A stretch of DNA of 64,000 bases from Leucobacter luti (GCF_019464495.1 NZ_CP080492.1:1302001-1366000), one strand, 5' to 3'; counted from the stretch's first letter, positions 1 through 7,262 are shown. Notes: generated from the sequence alone by a model not told the origin. Numbers and translations: made by a program.

Positions 1-2
1 GA

Positions 3-1400
3 CAGGCGCACCGCGGCGGCCTCGTTGGCACCATGGCGCGCGCGTTCTGGGGCCGCCCAGTCGCTGCCGGTGAGTCACGAACCCGACTGCACGTCCCCGC
101 ACCCGCGGACCTTGCGACGCTCGCCTCCGACCTGCAGTACAGCGACCCGCCCGTCACCAACTTCCTCGGCGACGCAAAGGCCGAGCCCGTGGCGAAGGCG
201 CGCCTCGACCTGCTCATGAACAGCGACGAAGCCCACGCGACGTTTAACGCGCAGGGTGAAATCAAAAGCGCGCTCGGCGCGACGATCATCCTCCCCCGCT
301 GGGACACCAGCATCGAGGACCACGTCTGGCTCGACCACGCCGCAGCAGACACCGCAATCCCCGTGTTCCGGCATGGCCGACTCGTCGAGGTCACGCTCTG
401 GTCCGAGTACCTCGACGGGCACGTCTACTGGCGACACCTCGAACACCACGCCCCCGGCTACGTCGAGCACGCCCTATTCCGTGGCACGCAGTCCAGCCTC
501 AGCGCTCGCGTCCCACTACAGGACCGCCCAGAGACTGAGAACTACGCGGCTCTCGTCGACGGTGACTCTCGCATCCCGACGTTCATCGACCGGCTCACCG
601 CGGGCTACCTGCCGAACGCCCCCGCGCTCTCGTGGCGCAAACAGGGCGCGCTCAAGGATGCGGGCCGCTCAGACTTCAACCAGTGCATCCCACTCTTCGA
701 CGCACTCGACGAGGCGTTCTCGTCGTGGATGCGCGACCTCAAGCTCGGCGCCGGACGCATGTTCGTCCCCGACGCATACCTCAAGTCGAACGGGCCGGGT
801 GCGGGCGCGTCTTTCGACCTGTTCCAAGAAATGTTCGTTGGCCTGCAGGTGCCCGGAAAGGCCGGCGAAGGGATGGAACTCACCCCATCGCAGTTCGCAA
901 TCCGTGTCGAGGAGCACGAGCGCACCATGCGCGGCATCGTGCGCGAGATCCTCCGCAAAGCCGGTTACTCGCCCTCGTCATGGGGAGACCCTGACCAGGC
1001 CGGCGGGCAGGCAACCGCGACGGAGATCCAGTCACGCACCGAGCAGACCGAACGGACGCGGTCCCGGAAGAACCTCTACGACCGGCGCGTGCTGTCCCGC
1101 ATGGGCTCGGTCGCACTCGAACTTGACGGGCTCCTGTTCTCGGGCAAGGGCGGCGGGCAGTACGACCTCAACGTCGTGTTCCCCGACCTGAGCCGCACGG
1201 ACCCGAAGACCGAGGCCGAGACAATCGGGCTGCTCAACGTCGCCGGGGCGATCAGCACCGAGACCGCGGTGCGGCGTGCGAACCCCGACTGGGACGACAC
1301 CACTGTCACCGAAGAGGTCAAGCGCATCCAGAACAAGCGCGACGCCGAGCAACCACCAGATCCGTTCACCATCGACCGGGTCAACGAACCAGAGAAATAA
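3..1400 (+). CDS. Phage portal protein (SPP1 gp6-like), 5' end outside window
   Basis: Structural protein forming the portal vertex through which phage DNA is packaged and ejected. The frame is open to the left edge of the window, and the residues before the first ATG at 33 (HRGGLVGT) read on naturally into ARAFWGRPV, so the true start lies upstream. The LHVPAPADLATLASDL stretch, a charged C-terminal helical part with many R/E/T residues, and a proline-rich tail ending in NEPEK fit the gp6-like portal family of actinophages. It is followed 2 nt later by the Acb2-like gene and then by a minor capsid gene, the usual portal-to-head-morphogenesis order. No internal stop is seen. Family assignment is from overall pattern, since portal proteins carry no short diagnostic motif. 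Confidence 0.8.
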   Translation, partial: QAHRGGLVGTMARAFWGRPVAAGESRTRLHVPAPADLATLASDLQYSDPPVTNFLGDAKAEPVAKARLDLLMNSDEAHATFNAQGEIKSALGATIILPRWDTSIEDHVWLDHAAADTAIPVFRHGRLVEVTLWSEYLDGHVYWRHLEHHAPGYVEHALFRGTQSSLSARVPLQDRPETENYAALVDGDSRIPTFIDRLTAGYLPNAPALSWRKQGALKDAGRSDFNQCIPLFDALDEAFSSWMRDLKLGAGRMFVPDAYLKSNGPGAGASFDLFQEMFVGLQVPGKAGEGMELTPSQFAIRVEEHERTMRGIVREILRKAGYSPSSWGDPDQAGGQATATEIQSRTEQTERTRSRKNLYDRRVLSRMGSVALELDGLLFSGKGGGQYDLNVVFPDLSRTDPKTEAETIGLLNVAGAISTETAVRRANPDWDDTTVTEEVKRIQNKRDAEQPPDPFTIDRVNEPEK

Positions 1401-1402
1401 CC

Positions 1403-1618
1403 GTGCAGACCGAAGACATCAACAACCGCTTCGACTTCCACCCCGCAACCACAGTAGAGAAGCGCGGAGAGCATGGCAGCGTGCGCAACGCCTGCGCAAC
1501 GCTCGCCCACTTCATCAACGAGCACGTGCCCGAGGGCTATGAGAAGTCGCTCGCGATAACGAATCTGGAACAGGCGATGTTCTGGGCGAACGCCGCTATT
1601 GCGAGAGATCGCGAGTAA
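1403..1618 (+). CDS. Acb2/Tad1-type hairpin-domain protein, candidate anti-CBASS/anti-Thoeris sponge
   Basis: A 71-aa protein starting at GTG 2 nt after the portal stop. It shows the pattern of the small Acb2/Tad1 hairpin domain: an N-terminal INNRFDFHP block, a central helix with R.AC.TLAHFINEHVPEG, then EKSLAITNLEQAMFWAN and a terminal IAR. Characterised Acb2 proteins are compact oligomers that bind cyclic oligonucleotides made by bacterial CBASS systems, and Tad1 binds Thoeris signals, so phages carrying them escape these defences. That function is inferred here from family resemblance only; binding pocket residues cannot be verified without a structure alignment. It sits between portal and minor capsid genes on the same strand, so it would be transcribed with late genes. 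Confidence 0.68.
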   Translation: MQTEDINNRFDFHPATTVEKRGEHGSVRNACATLAHFINEHVPEGYEKSLAITNLEQAMFWANAAIARDRE

Positions 1619-1694
1619 GTCAAGCAGTTAAGCAACACGGGTCTGGCTTCCGCCCCGACAAGATCCTCCCTTCAACCCCAACTTGGAGGATCAA

Positions 1695-2474
1695 ATGGCA
1701 ACCAATCAAACCTGGCCAGGCGACTCACCAGCCACATGGATCGACGACATCGGGCACGCAATCGCGGAACGCTACCGCCGCATCGAGGACGTCCTCCGCG
1801 CCCAGTTAGAAGCGCTTGCCGACCAGCACGTCGCCACCCCGGCAGACCTCGCGACACGGCATCGCATCATCCGGGAACTGCGCGAGCAGGCCGAGCAGCT
1901 GGTCCGGACGGTCGACCCGGACGAGCTCGCACGCTGGACGGCTGAGCAGGCCGCGACTGGCGCATCTGCCGGAATCGCGCGCACACTGCTTGACTTTCCC
2001 GCTTACACCAGTGCAGGTGTAACCGCACTCACCGCAGGCGGCGCGTACGCCGTGGCAGCGGCGGAGCTCGATCTGCGCGACTCGCTACGCGCACTGAACG
2101 AGCGCATCCTCCGCGCCCCCGTAGACGCATACCAGGCGATGACGTCGAAGCACGTTGGCGATCTCCTCGCAGGGGTGACGACGTCGCGGGCGCTGCACCG
2201 GCGCATGCTCGACGAGTACATTGCCGACAGTGTCACCGGCTTCATCGACAAGAGCGGGCGCCGGTGGACGATCGGCGCATACTCCGAAATGGCCACCCGC
2301 AGCGCGTCAGCGCGCGCATGGCGAGACCAAAGCGTCGCAAGCATGGCCCAGGCCGGGATCACGACATTCACCCCTGTGATTGGATCCTCTGCGTGTAGCG
2401 CATGCGGCGCATGGCAGGGGAAGATCCTCAGGCCCGGGGAGCGACTTTTCTGTCCAAGTGCTCCCCGGCAATAG
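1695..2474 (+). CDS. Phage minor capsid protein (Phage_min_cap2-like), truncated 3' end
   Basis: Minor head protein expected inside or beside the portal. The ATG at 1695 is chosen because GGAGGA at 1685-1690 is well spaced; a TTG at 1683 is also in frame. An alpha-helical N-terminal region (about residues 10-180) precedes the family signature: GRRWTIGAYSEMATRSASAR, then a CSACGAWQGK motif with two cysteines. In intact relatives the cysteine motif is followed by a further domain ending in an H-P-N-C-R-H type segment. Here the frame ends about 12 residues after GKILRPGE, and the next gene is the 3' end of an unrelated tail protein. The gene is therefore cut by a large internal deletion of the prophage. 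It is not expected to support virion assembly. Confidence 0.7.
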   Translation: MATNQTWPGDSPATWIDDIGHAIAERYRRIEDVLRAQLEALADQHVATPADLATRHRIIRELREQAEQLVRTVDPDELARWTAEQAATGASAGIARTLLDFPAYTSAGVTALTAGGAYAVAAAELDLRDSLRALNERILRAPVDAYQAMTSKHVGDLLAGVTTSRALHRRMLDEYIADSVTGFIDKSGRRWTIGAYSEMATRSASARAWRDQSVASMAQAGITTFTPVIGSSACSACGAWQGKILRPGERLFCPSAPRQ

Positions 2475-2490
2475 GACCACTCGTTTCCTG

Positions 2491-3009
2491 ATGGCTGGCG
2501 AAAGTGATTTCGTAACCCAGGGGCACGCCTACTTTCGAGGGCCAGTAGGCACCACCTCCGGAAAGCAGAACGCGGCATTCTCGGTTTCTGGGTACAAGAG
2601 CGTGTCACTCAGCGGGAAGACCACCACCAGCGACCTCCAGACTGGAAAGCTCTATGTAACTGGTGAGGTTGATTTTCGGTTTGCGACTTTTGTCGGTGAT
2701 TACAGGGGCGCGCTCAGTGGGAGCCGGGAACCAGGGTTTACCGTCATTACCGCTGTAGCGGTTCAAACACAGGGCATTGTGTCCATCACGCTGAACGTGA
2801 CTGGGACGATCCCACAAGGCGCTGGTGTCGATGTGTGGTCTGGTGTGGGTGGAGCGCTCTGCCCGCCGCAAAACAGGCAGGCCGCAGCCTGGCTCGATGG
2901 TGGCTACGCCGGCGTCGCCTGGATTCGACCGAACGGGACGATCGCTGTAGCGAACCGCTCGGGCGCTAGCCGCAGTTCGGCCCAATTCACCATCACCTAC
3001 GCGCTCTAG
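2491..3009 (+). CDS. C-terminal remnant of a phage tail/fibre protein
   Basis: About 170 residues of beta-rich, Gly/Ser/Thr-rich sequence (SGYKSVSLSGKTTTSD, GDYRGALSGS, ITLNVTGTIPQGAGVD) ending in SSAQFTITYAL. This composition is typical of the distal domain of actinophage minor tail or receptor-binding proteins, which normally lie just upstream of the lysis cassette, as here. The same frame is open back to 2380 and overlaps the truncated minor capsid gene, so the ATG at 2491 is only the best remaining start and no good ribosome binding site precedes it. I read it as the surviving 3' end of a long gene whose 5' part was removed with the rest of the head and tail module. Expression as a stable protein is doubtful. 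Confidence 0.5.
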   Translation: MAGESDFVTQGHAYFRGPVGTTSGKQNAAFSVSGYKSVSLSGKTTTSDLQTGKLYVTGEVDFRFATFVGDYRGALSGSREPGFTVITAVAVQTQGIVSITLNVTGTIPQGAGVDVWSGVGGALCPPQNRQAAAWLDGGYAGVAWIRPNGTIAVANRSGASRSSAQFTITYAL

Positions 3010-3035
3010 CCAGCCTTCCCCTTCTCATCCCACGC

Positions 3036-3063
3036 AAGCCCCGCCGAGTAGCGGGGCTTTATT
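3036..3063 (+). terminator. Rho-independent terminator after tail remnant
   Basis: Hairpin with 9-bp arms AAGCCCCGC (3036-3044) and GCGGGGCTT (3051-3059), a 6-nt loop, and a short T-rich tail (TTTATT). It separates the structural module from the lysis cassette. Confidence 0.8.
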
Positions 3064-3079
3064 CATTCCAGGAGGACCT

Positions 3080-3812
3080 ATGGCGAAAGACATAGAAGCA
3101 TATATCGCTGGCGTACGCGGTCAGTTCATCGACGTGGACGGCGTATTCGGAGCACAGTGCTGGGACCAGTTCAGTCACTACGCAATGTGGTTGGGCGTCC
3201 CAGCATGGCCGACCTACACCAGCGCAGGCGGGTCCTTTCCGCACGGTGGATACCCCTGCAACGTGCACCACAACGCAGCGTCGGCGGGACTGGGCGAATG
3301 GTTCGAGATTCTGCCCGCTAGCGCGGCGCCCCGCAAAGGCGACGTTGCGTTCTGGGACTACGGATCCGCCTGGTATCCGTGGTCACACGTCGCGACCGTG
3401 CTCGAGGTGTTGCCCGGCGGGCGAATGCTGCGCTGCCTCACTCAAAACCCGGGCGCCGTGCAGATCGCAGACCTGATTACCAACGGCATCGTCGGCTATT
3501 TGCGGCCGCGAGTCGCGATCGCTGGCACCCCCAATGCAGAGAAAACCCCAACGCTCACCGCGAGTGAGAAGACCGAGGAGACTGAAATGGCAAATCACTA
3601 CATCGCGAAGTCCGATGCCGGCAGGCAGGCAGATCAATGCGATCTTCAACACGACGTCGGGATTCTTCCACGAGTTCGAGTCCAAGGACGGTGTGTACAA
3701 CACGAACGTCGCACGAACCTTCGGCGTGAAAGACCCGACGTCGCTCGTTTCGGTGTCGCACTACGACGCTGTCAAGCGCGATGCGGCGGCGCTGCGATCG
3801 GGGAAGGCGTGA
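3080..3812 (+). CDS. Phage endolysin with CHAP amidase domain; frame shifted at a GGCA repeat
   Basis: Peptidoglycan hydrolase for host lysis. A good AGGAGG precedes the ATG at 3080. The N-terminal ~150 residues form a CHAP domain: catalytic cysteine in GAQCWDQFSHY, then GDVAFWDYG followed by SHVATVLEV with the histidine, and LTQNPG. A Thr/Glu-rich linker follows. The C-terminal part is split: the first frame reads MANHYIAKSDAGRQ and then turns to nonsense, while another frame continues sensibly with INAIFNTTSGFFHEFESKDG and ends in LRSGKA at 3812. The switch falls exactly at GGCAGGCAGGCAG (3620-3632); removing one 4-nt unit restores a single frame. The original frame happens to run on to 3910 through the next small gene. 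This is either true repeat slippage or a sequence error. Confidence 0.72.
3620..3632 (+). repeat. GGCA tetranucleotide repeat inside the lysin gene
   Basis: Three copies of GGCA plus a terminal G. The two halves of the lysin join in frame only with two copies, so this tract is the site of the frameshift. Confidence 0.7.
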
Positions 3813-3910
3813 GTGCAATAGCTGCGACCCTCGCCGTCGCGGGCTTCGCGCTGCTCTTGCTAAGTGCGGTGCTCGCGATCGGTTGGTCGATCAATCGGCG
3901 GCGCGAATGA
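3809..3910 (+). CDS. 33-aa single-pass membrane peptide of the lysis cassette
   Basis: Begins at a GTG overlapping the lysin stop by 4 nt (GTGA) and ends by overlapping the next gene start by 4 nt (ATGA). It encodes VSAIAATLAVAGFALLLLSA followed by VLAIGWSINRRRE, that is one hydrophobic helix and a basic C-terminal tail, N-out/C-in by the positive-inside rule. Such very small membrane proteins are common between lysin and holin genes of actinophages and may act in lysis, but I do not recognise a named family. Tight coupling on both sides supports that it is translated. Confidence 0.5.
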   Translation: MSAIAATLAVAGFALLLLSAVLAIGWSINRRRE

Positions 3911-4287
3911 GTCCGACGGTACTTGTCGCGCTGATCGGTGGACTTGCGATCGTCTGCACCGCGCTTGGCGGTGTCGTTGGAGCGGGGCTCACCTCGCGTG
4001 CGCAGAAGCGCGTTGCTGAGGCCTCCGAGCACACCGCCGAGGTCACGGCTGCCGCCACTGTGAAAGCCACAGAGCGCACCGCCCAGGACCGCCTCATCGA
4101 TCAGCTGCAGGAAGAGCTCGGCCGCTATCGGGACGACAACGACAAGCGTGTCGACCGGCTCGAGCAGCGCGTCGAAGACCTCACCGCGGAGAACCGCGGC
4201 TACCGAGCTTTCATCGGCGTGCAGCGTGACCACATGGCCGAGCATGGCATCCCGCTCCCGCCGTATCCGTCGGACCTCCCTCGCTGA
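3907..4287 (+). CDS. Membrane-anchored coiled-coil phage protein (lysis cassette)
   Basis: 126-aa protein with an N-terminal membrane segment (LVALIGGLAIVCTALGGVVG), then a long charged helix rich in heptads (RLIDQLQEELGRYRDDNDKR, VDRLEQRVEDL) that should form a coiled coil, and a C-terminal segment ending PYPSDLPR. The ATG overlaps the stop of the 33-aa membrane peptide. The layout resembles proteins encoded beside holins in actinophages, and its topology would suit a holin partner or spanin-like role; that is inference from position. No enzymatic motif is visible. Confidence 0.6.
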   Translation: MSPTVLVALIGGLAIVCTALGGVVGAGLTSRAQKRVAEASEHTAEVTAAATVKATERTAQDRLIDQLQEELGRYRDDNDKRVDRLEQRVEDLTAENRGYRAFIGVQRDHMAEHGIPLPPYPSDLPR

Positions 4288-4298
4288 AAGGACACACC

Positions 4299-4598
4299 TT
4301 GGAGATTCAGATTCCCGCGATCCCGGTCGGAGTGCTCACGCTGCTGAGCTTCTTCGCGCCGTATGCGATCGCACTTATCAACCATCCCGGTTGGAAGGCC
4401 GGCTCAAAGCGCCTCGTCGCAATCGCGGTGAGCTTCATGCTCACGGTCGCGGTGCTCGCGCTGTACTACCTCCAAACCGGTGACACAATCCCGCAATGGC
4501 CTGTGCTGCTACTTCTCGCCCTCGTCGTGTCACAGGCGGCATACACGCTGCTCTGGCCGTCAGCGAAGAACGTTGAAGGACGCCACGGCACTACCTAG
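4299..4598 (+). CDS. Putative phage holin
   Basis: 99-aa protein with three hydrophobic stretches (VGVLTLLSFFAPYAIALI, LVAIAVSFMLTVAVLALYYL and VLLLLALVVSQAAYTLLW) and a short hydrophilic tail. Size, membrane topology and position as the last gene of the lysis cassette fit a holin that releases the CHAP lysin to the cell wall. The start is a TTG at 4299, chosen because GAAAGGA lies at the right distance upstream and no ATG is available. Followed by a strong terminator at 4614-4649. Confidence 0.65.
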   Translation: MEIQIPAIPVGVLTLLSFFAPYAIALINHPGWKAGSKRLVAIAVSFMLTVAVLALYYLQTGDTIPQWPVLLLLALVVSQAAYTLLWPSAKNVEGRHGTT

Positions 4599-4613
4599 TC
4601 CAGAAACAAAAAT

Positions 4614-4649
4614 GCCCCCTCGAATCAGCATTACGCTGAGCGAGGGGGC
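4614..4649. terminator. Bidirectional terminator between convergent prophage genes
   Basis: Arms GCCCCCTCG (4614-4622) and CGAGGGGGC (4641-4649) enclose a second small stem (TCAGC/GCTGA). An A-rich run precedes and a T-rich stretch follows, so it can stop transcription from the holin on the plus strand and from the small minus-strand gene at 4665. Confidence 0.75.
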
Positions 4650-4664
4650 TATTTCTGTTGGTAA

Positions 4665-4823
4665 CTACGTGGTTTGTGCGTCCCGTATCGGGGCGAAGCC
4701 ATGTCTCGTGAGCCTTTCGTTGACGTGGAATAGTCCACGGCGATCACAGAACTCGATCGGCATCCCGCAGCCGCAGCAGAAAGCGTTGTACGGATACTTC
4801 GTTACATCAGTTGCATAAATCAA
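4665..4823 (-). CDS. Small Cys-rich prophage protein (zinc-ribbon-like), 52 aa
   Basis: Minus-strand gene beginning at TTG 4823, selected because AGGGAGGA lies about 6 nt upstream, a very strong ribosome binding site. The product, IYATDVTKYPYNAFCCGCGMP followed by IEFCDRRGLFHVNERLTRHG, has a C-C-x-C...C cluster that could bind zinc. It lies between the holin terminator and the attachment end of the prophage, opposite in strand to the late genes, which is the usual place for lysogenically expressed cargo. I do not recognise the family. Possible roles include a small regulator or exclusion factor, but nothing in the sequence decides this. Confidence 0.45.
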   Translation of the reverse strand: MIYATDVTKYPYNAFCCGCGMPIEFCDRRGLFHVNERLTRHGFAPIRDAQTT

Positions 4824-5055
4824 GGATCCTCCCTGTTTGAATTTGACACTCCTCGCCGACGGAAGAGATTCCCCTAGTTTCTCAAAGCGGACGCACAAAT
4901 GCAGGCTTGTTCGCCCGAAGCTGACCGGAGCCCATGTTTTACATTTTTGCCCGTGCTGTCACAGATGAATACTCCGCTGAGATAGGTTCACAATCGAACA
5001 AATGTTCGAATGATGGACTGGTGTAGAAACGCTTGCCGAGGACGAAAGGGCTGTC

Positions 5056-5304
5056 GTGTGGACCGAGCGCGATCGCCCCGTCCGACTGTTCTTCAGGGAG
5101 GCCAGGTGGAGCGTTGAGGGCGAGCCCGTGGCGATCACGGAGATCCCCAATCACCAGTACCACCCGCTCATCACCCACCCAACTCCAGCTTTCATGGGGT
5201 GGCGTTGCGTGATGGGATCCGAAGACCTCACCACGAAGCTCGTGCTGGCCGTGCGCCGCGAGGGCACCCTGTGGAGGGCCGAGGAGGTTCCCGGTGAGCA
5301 GTAA
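5056..5304 (+). CDS. Hypothetical protein, prophage cargo region
   Basis: 82-aa frame from GTG 5056 with plausible protein composition: RPVRLFFREARWSVEGEPVA, then ITEIPNHQYHPLITHP, and LVLAVRREGTLWRAEEV. The aromatic/arginine-rich beta pattern looks like a compact single domain. No motif is recognised, and the ribosome binding site is weak (GAAAGGG about 8 nt upstream). It sits alone between the cargo genes near the right end of the prophage. Coding status is likely but not certain. Confidence 0.4.
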   Translation: MWTERDRPVRLFFREARWSVEGEPVAITEIPNHQYHPLITHPTPAFMGWRCVMGSEDLTTKLVLAVRREGTLWRAEEVPGEQ

Positions 5305-5430
5305 GCCGCCCCCCGAAAGGCATGCGGGACATCGAGGGCTTGGCGCAACGTTGGGAACGCGCCCCCGCAACCCATCACCCTGCCGCACAGCCCCGTGACT
5401 CGCACGGGTCCACGGTGCACAGGCAACCGG

Positions 5431-5604
5431 GTGAAGGTGCGAGCTGCGATCCCTGTCAACTACTCGTTCAACGATGTCCTCATAGCCGAGTGCAAGGTGA
5501 TCGAGTGGACGAAAGTTGCGGTGAAGATCCGCGTCGTCATTCCACCCTCAACGGCGCCACGCGAGATTTGGATATGGGCGTCCGCCGTCAAGCGGATGGG
5601 GTAA
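5431..5604 (+). CDS. Hypothetical small protein, prophage cargo region
   Basis: A 57-aa frame from GTG 5431 (VKVRAAIPVNYSFNDVLIAE ... WIWASAVKRMG) with alternating hydrophobic residues suggesting a small beta domain. No good ribosome binding site and no recognised family. It lies 52 nt upstream of the larger gene at 5657, so it could be part of the same transcript. Weak call. Confidence 0.25.
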   Translation: MKVRAAIPVNYSFNDVLIAECKVIEWTKVAVKIRVVIPPSTAPREIWIWASAVKRMG

Positions 5605-5656
5605 ATCTTCATAGGGGCTGGGTTGCTCGAAAGTGGGTTCTCAGTAGAGTCGAACC

Positions 5657-6550
5657 ATGAATGTTTGGATACCCTGGGACGCTGACGAATCCGAGATCCA
5701 GCAGCGAATGACGATTCGCGAGCAGATTCCCAAGGAGCTTTACGCCCCAATTCAAGCCTGGGCCATCAAACACGTTGGCCGCGACGCCTATGGCTGGACC
5801 TCGGGAGATCGTATACACATGCTCTGCTCGGCAGTTCAGTTTCCATTTTTGGATGGCACAATACGCGCGGATAACCGCATGAAGGCCGACTTCTTCGTTG
5901 AGTCAGCAGCCGCCCTTGGTGACGACTGGCTTCTCCGACTCGTCGACTTCTTGCTTCACGAAAGCGAGTACTACTCGAATTCGTATCCTAACTCAGTTGA
6001 AAACCTCATCTGGCATCTGGATCACACGGGATCTGCTGTGGAGGTCGCGAGAGTCGACGGCGCTTATAGGCTCAGCAATCGTCTGGTGTCAGGCGTTGAG
6101 GAGGCTGGCCTCGTTGCAACGGAAGCCGCTCCAGGCGTTGCGGGTCGACACCTGTCGGCGGCCTGGGATGCCATTAGAGCGCTCGATCCCGACACGGGCA
6201 AGGCGATGACTGAAGCAATGAAGGCCGCTGAAGTTGCAGTAGCGAGTGTCGTCGCGCCTAAAGACGACCGGCTGCGCATGGCCAAGTATGTCAACCGACT
6301 CAAGGACAAGCAGGACTGGGACCTCGTTCTCGATCAACGCGATGATGGGCACCCCGACCATCATTCATTGGTCATTGGCGCCTTAGAAACACTTGCGCTA
6401 GCACAGCAGAATCGGCATGGTGGCGAGGATCCGACTTTTGGGCAAGCGCAGGCCCACGTAATGCTTGCATCCTTAATCGTCGGTTGGTTCTCGACCGGCT
6501 CCATCGATTTTCACGACAAGAGCCAGCCCTCTGACTCTGACTCTGCTTGA
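5657..6550 (+). CDS. Uncharacterised prophage cargo protein, possible abortive-infection (HEPN-like) protein
   Basis: 297-aa soluble protein. The N-terminal half is rich in aromatic and acidic residues (REQIPKELYAPIQAWAIKHV, DDWLLRLVDFLLHESEYYSN). The C-terminal region, about residues 190-280, is helical and contains LETLALAQQNRHGGEDPTF followed by a hydrophobic helix AQAHVMLASLIVGWF. An N-R-H-G-G turn between two helices is the pattern I associate with the C-terminal HEPN-like domain of several abortive-infection proteins. R253 and H254 would be the equivalents of the RNase motif, although here they are adjacent rather than spaced by 4-6 residues. Location at the attachment end of a prophage fits a defence or superinfection-exclusion cargo gene. 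GC content looks lower than in neighbouring chromosomal genes. Function is inferred, not shown. Confidence 0.5.
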   Translation: MNVWIPWDADESEIQQRMTIREQIPKELYAPIQAWAIKHVGRDAYGWTSGDRIHMLCSAVQFPFLDGTIRADNRMKADFFVESAAALGDDWLLRLVDFLLHESEYYSNSYPNSVENLIWHLDHTGSAVEVARVDGAYRLSNRLVSGVEEAGLVATEAAPGVAGRHLSAAWDAIRALDPDTGKAMTEAMKAAEVAVASVVAPKDDRLRMAKYVNRLKDKQDWDLVLDQRDDGHPDHHSLVIGALETLALAQQNRHGGEDPTFGQAQAHVMLASLIVGWFSTGSIDFHDKSQPSDSDSA

Positions 6551-6571
6551 GTCACGATCTAGATATCGGAA

Positions 6572-6748
6572 TCACTCGTTGATCCAGGACAACAGCAGGG
6601 CGCCGTCCGGGATTTGGCATGCGGCTTTCGCGGCCGTCCAGTCCGCACCTTCCCCCACCACGTCGATGATCTCGAACGTGGAGAAGTCGCGGAGGTGGGG
6701 GTGCTCGACCATGGCGGCACCGAGAGCAATACGAGCACGAGCAAACAT
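6572..6748 (-). CDS. Small hypothetical protein near attR
   Basis: Minus-strand frame of 58 aa (from ATG 6748): FARARIALGAAMVEHPHLRD, then FSTFEIIDVVGEGADWTAAK and IPDGALLLSWINE. The regular mix of residues and the clean end suggest a real protein, possibly a lysogenic small protein. The frame is open further upstream to 6793. No family is recognised and no strong ribosome binding site is visible. Confidence 0.35.
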   Translation of the reverse strand: MFARARIALGAAMVEHPHLRDFSTFEIIDVVGEGADWTAAKAACQIPDGALLLSWINE

Positions 6749-6883
6749 GATGCCAGCGTATCGGGGGGAGCCCCGTGCCCACTTTTTGCCCACACTCGCA
6801 CCTATTTCACCTACCTTGATACCCCCTCACGCTCCCCCAAACTTGGCTCGACGGCAAGGAAGCCCTGACTTAGATTCAGCCCT

Positions 6884-6912
6884 GGGGGGTTCAAATCCCA
6901 CCGTCACCGCCA
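6884..6912 (+). other. attR-like site: 3' end of a tRNA-Ser gene
   Basis: The sequence carries a T-loop (TTCAAAT), an acceptor strand CGTCACC, discriminator G and encoded CCA (6902-6912), but no matching 5' acceptor GGTGACG, D arm or anticodon arm upstream. It is therefore only the 3' end of a tRNA, most likely tRNA-Ser by its discriminator G. Phage integration into a tRNA leaves such a partial copy at the far end of the prophage. The complete tRNA and attL should lie left of this window. The chromosomal tRNA terminator follows directly. Confidence 0.65.
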
Positions 6913-6917
6913 GCGCG

Positions 6918-6960
6918 AAGGCCCTGACTCCCCGACACTTCGGGAGAGTCAGGGCCTTTG
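6918..6960 (+). terminator. tRNA-type terminator after attR
   Basis: 13-bp arms AAGGCCCTGACTC (6918-6930) and GAGTCAGGGCCTT (6946-6958) with an inner CCCG/CGGG pairing and a T-rich end. This is the native terminator of the tRNA gene that served as attachment site. Confidence 0.75.
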
Positions 6961-7199
6961 TCATGTGCCGCGCGAACCGCATCGTGCACGCCGACCTGCA
7001 CCGCGGTGGCCCTGAGGCGCGCGGCATCTCCGCCACTCTGCCGCGTGCATGCGCAACGCCGAGAGCATCGCTGAACGGCTGGCCGCCCAGAGGGTCCAGA
7101 ACGTGGCGATCCTACTGAGAAGCTAGCGGGCGATCTTGAGCACGAGAGGGAGCCCGAGCACCAGCACGGTATCGGGCATGAGTGTGCTCGAGATCACGC
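6961..7199. other. Intergenic stretch without a supported gene
   Basis: Between the tRNA terminator and the repeat block before the MarR gene. A short plus-strand frame at 7049-7126 (MRNAESIAERLAAQRVQNVA) looks protein-like and might be the end of a decayed gene, but it has no start context and no recognised family. Nothing else is seen. Confidence 0.3.
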
Positions 7200-7262
7200 C
7201 AGCCAACGCAGGCAGGCAGCCAACTCAGCCAACGCAGGCAGCCAGCACAGCCAGCGCAGCCC
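7200..7262. repeat. Short CAGCCAACGCAGG direct repeats
   Basis: A 16-bp unit CAGCCAACGCAGGCAG occurs exactly at 7200-7215 and 7226-7241, with degenerate CAGCCAGC copies after it up to 7262. It sits just beyond the MarR gene stop codon. Low-complexity block of unknown role. Confidence 0.6.

Noticed and set aside
6840..6912. Complete tRNA gene
   Set aside because: Only the T-loop and 3' acceptor are present; no 5' acceptor, D arm or anticodon arm. Kept as an attR-type fragment.
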